A stretch of 64,000 nt of DNA from contig NZ_JAGIAW010000001.1 in assembly GCF_017744655.1 (NCBI RefSeq), positions 372,001 through 436,000 on the forward strand, written 5' to 3'. The translations under genes and the position numbers were made by a program. The stretch comes from Devosia sp. (GTDB taxonomy: Bacteria; Pseudomonadota; Alphaproteobacteria; Rhizobiales; Devosiaceae). The notes below the pieces were generated by a model, which saw nothing but the letters and a program-made list of their open reading frames with translations, did no database searches and was not told the origin of the DNA. Of the stretch, positions 62,668 to 64,000 are shown piece by piece (position 1 is the stretch's first letter; the number at the start of each line of letters is the position of its first letter).

Positions 62668-63413
62668 CGGCCAAGGTACCTTTCAATCACGACTGGATTG
62701 GCGCTGACCTGATCTAGCGATCCCTCGGCCAGCACGGCGCCTTCGGCCAGACACACGACGCGCGAGCCCAGCTCGCGCACGAAGCTCATATCGTGCTCGA
62801 CCACTACCACCGACCGGGTTTTTGCGATTTCGCGCAGCAGTTTCGCGGTCTCCTCGGTCTCGCTGTCGGTCATGCCGGCGACGGGTTCGTCGACGAGCAG
62901 CAGCTTCGGATCTTGTGCAAGCAGCATGCCAATTTCGAGCCACTGCTTCTGTCCGTGGCTGAGATTGGCAGCGTATTCGTCCTTGCGGTGCAGGAGACGG
63001 ACGGTTTCGAGGATTTCGGTGATGCGGGCAACGTCTTCGTCGCTGGGCGTGTAGAAGAGCGCAGCGAAAATGCCGCGCGGCTTCTTCAGCGCCATTTCGA
63101 GATTGTCCCACACAGTGTGGCTTTCGAACACGGTGGGTTTCTGGAATTTGCGGCCGATGCCGAGATTGGCGATGGCGGCTTCGTCGAGCTTGGTGAGATC
63201 GGTGCGGCCATCAAACATGACGTCGCCAGCGTCGGGGCGCGTCTTGCCGGTGATGATGTCCATCATCGTCGTCTTGCCCGCGCCATTGGGGCCGATGATG
63301 GCCAGCATTTCGGTGGGGCGGACGATGATCGAGAGATTGTTGATGGCCCTGAAACCGTCAAAGGCAACGGAGACGCCGTTGAGGTAGAGCATCGTATCCT
63401 GAGCTTTGCTCAT
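62664..63413 (-). CDS. urtD: Urea ABC transporter ATP-binding protein UrtD
   Basis: A 249-residue ATPase of the LivG/UrtD type: Walker A GPNGAGKTTMMDIITGKTRPDAGDV, LGIGRKFQKPTVFESHTVWDNLEMAL, NLSHGQKQWLEIGMLLAQDPKLLLVDEPVAGMTDSETEETA. The Urt-specific segment LSHGQKQWLEIGM distinguishes it from LivG. It pairs with UrtE to power urea import. It lies five bases after urtC. Confidence 0.94.
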   Translation of the reverse strand: MSKAQDTMLYLNGVSVAFDGFRAINNLSIIVRPTEMLAIIGPNGAGKTTMMDIITGKTRPDAGDVMFDGRTDLTKLDEAAIANLGIGRKFQKPTVFESHTVWDNLEMALKKPRGIFAALFYTPSDEDVARITEILETVRLLHRKDEYAANLSHGQKQWLEIGMLLAQDPKLLLVDEPVAGMTDSETEETAKLLREIAKTRSVVVVEHDMSFVRELGSRVVCLAEGAVLAEGSLDQVSANPVVIERYLGR

Positions 63414-63418
63414 TGGCT

Positions 63419-64000
63419 TTACTCCGCCGGCCGGGGTTGGACACTGTCGAAGGTACTGGGGTCTTCACCACGCTCGATATCGGCCGATTGAGCTGGCGTC
63501 GGGGCTGCGGGTTCTTCGGCCTTTTTGCGGCGAGCACCGAAGATCTGCTTCCAGAGACCCACGATGCCTTTGGGAAGGAAGAGCGTTACGAAGATGAAGA
63601 GCGCGCCGAGGGCGAAAAGCCAGAATTCGGGCAGGGCGCTGGTGAACCAGGATTTGCCGAGGTTGACGACGATGGCACCGATGATTGGGCCGATCAGGGT
63701 GCCGCGGCCACCAACGGCGGTCCAGATGACGACTTCGATGGAATTGCCGGGCTCGAATTCGCCGGGATTGATGATGCCGACCTGCGGCACATACAGAGCG
63801 CCGGCAATACCGGCCATGATGGCCGAGACGGTGAAGGCGAAGAGTTTTACGTATTCGACGCGGTAGCCGATGAAGCGCGTGCGGCTTTCGGCATCGCGCA
63901 CGGCGACCATGACCTTTCCGAGTTTGGAATTGACGATCATCGAGCAGACGAGGACCGAGAGGGCCAGGGCAATGGCGGTCGCGGCAAAGAGGATGACGCG
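63419..64000 (-). CDS. urtC: Urea ABC transporter permease UrtC, N-terminus outside the window
   Basis: The frame is open to the window edge, so only the C-terminal 193 residues are visible. They show membrane helices, the LivM/UrtC core KLGKVMVAVRDAESRTRFIGYRVEYVKLFAFTVSA, GALYVPQVGIINPGEFEPGNSIEVVIWTAVGGRGTLIGPIIGA and LFLPKGIVGLWKQIF. A Pro/Ala/Glu-rich cytoplasmic tail ends the protein. The urtA and urtB genes would lie beyond the edge in the usual urtABCDE order. Confidence 0.93.
   Translation of the reverse strand, partial: RVILFAATAIALALSVLVCSMIVNSKLGKVMVAVRDAESRTRFIGYRVEYVKLFAFTVSAIMAGIAGALYVPQVGIINPGEFEPGNSIEVVIWTAVGGRGTLIGPIIGAIVVNLGKSWFTSALPEFWLFALGALFIFVTLFLPKGIVGLWKQIFGARRKKAEEPAAPTPAQSADIERGEDPSTFDSVQPRPAE

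Overview
The window is a GC-rich, gene-dense chromosomal segment of an alphaproteobacterium, most likely of the order Hyphomicrobiales (Rhizobiales) and possibly Devosia-like. I base this on the large alphaproteobacterial PstC/PstA permeases, the FAH-type 3-deoxy-pentonate dehydratase paired with a semialdehyde dehydrogenase, the glgP-glgB-glgC-glgA-pgm-glgX glycogen operon, a urease cluster carrying HupE/UreJ and extra ORFs, a full CtrA-type site, and palindromic intergenic repeats of the kind scattered through rhizobial genomes. The genus is an inference. I see no insertion sequence, prophage, integrase, CRISPR array, rRNA operon or pseudogene.

Layout. 1-10 kb: an envelope protein cut by the window edge, YjbQ/TauE pair, SIMPL protein, a two-gene pentonate (Weimberg-type) unit, tandem YdcZ-type transporters, an MFS exporter, YaiI, a cold-shock protein and several small conserved or unknown proteins. 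10-20 kb: rpsU, a MYG1 homologue, a GGDEF membrane protein behind a CtrA box, then the phosphate regulon pstS-pstC-pstA-pstB-phoU-phoB on the minus strand, headed by a PHO box. 19.5-27 kb: an IclR regulator, then a tightly overlapping sugar operon (split transketolase, FGGY kinase, TIM-barrel isomerase, nucleoside-hydrolase-like protein) with a divergent DeoR regulator. Its gene content matches what is known for D-apiose catabolism, which makes it the most interesting metabolic hypothesis here. 27-32 kb: a tRNA with anticodon CAT and a dipeptide-type ABC importer. 32-40 kb: small unknowns, LysE exporter, ABC-F protein, canonical nucleoside hydrolase, AI-2E family permease and a Kef-type antiporter.

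40-52 kb: the complete glycogen synthesis and breakdown operon, with translational overlaps, followed by a coupled metallophosphoesterase. 52-61.5 kb: a minus-strand urease operon ureD-A-J-B-x-C-(TPR methyltransferase)-(MliC)-(membrane protein)-E-F-(DUF3995)-G. 61.5-64 kb: a small secreted protein of unknown function in opposite orientation, then the urea ABC transporter genes urtE, urtD and the end of urtC. Urea uptake, nickel uptake and urease maturation are therefore encoded together.

Several starts differ from the longest reading frame. rpsU and the N-terminal transketolase subunit appear to use TTG, glgB uses GTG, and pstS, ureC, xylX-like, ABC-F and glgX all need shorter starts. Two short reading frames that a length cut-off would hide are reported: a 48-codon frame at 9832-9978, coupled by an ATGA overlap to the next gene, and a 26-codon upstream frame over the glgP start.
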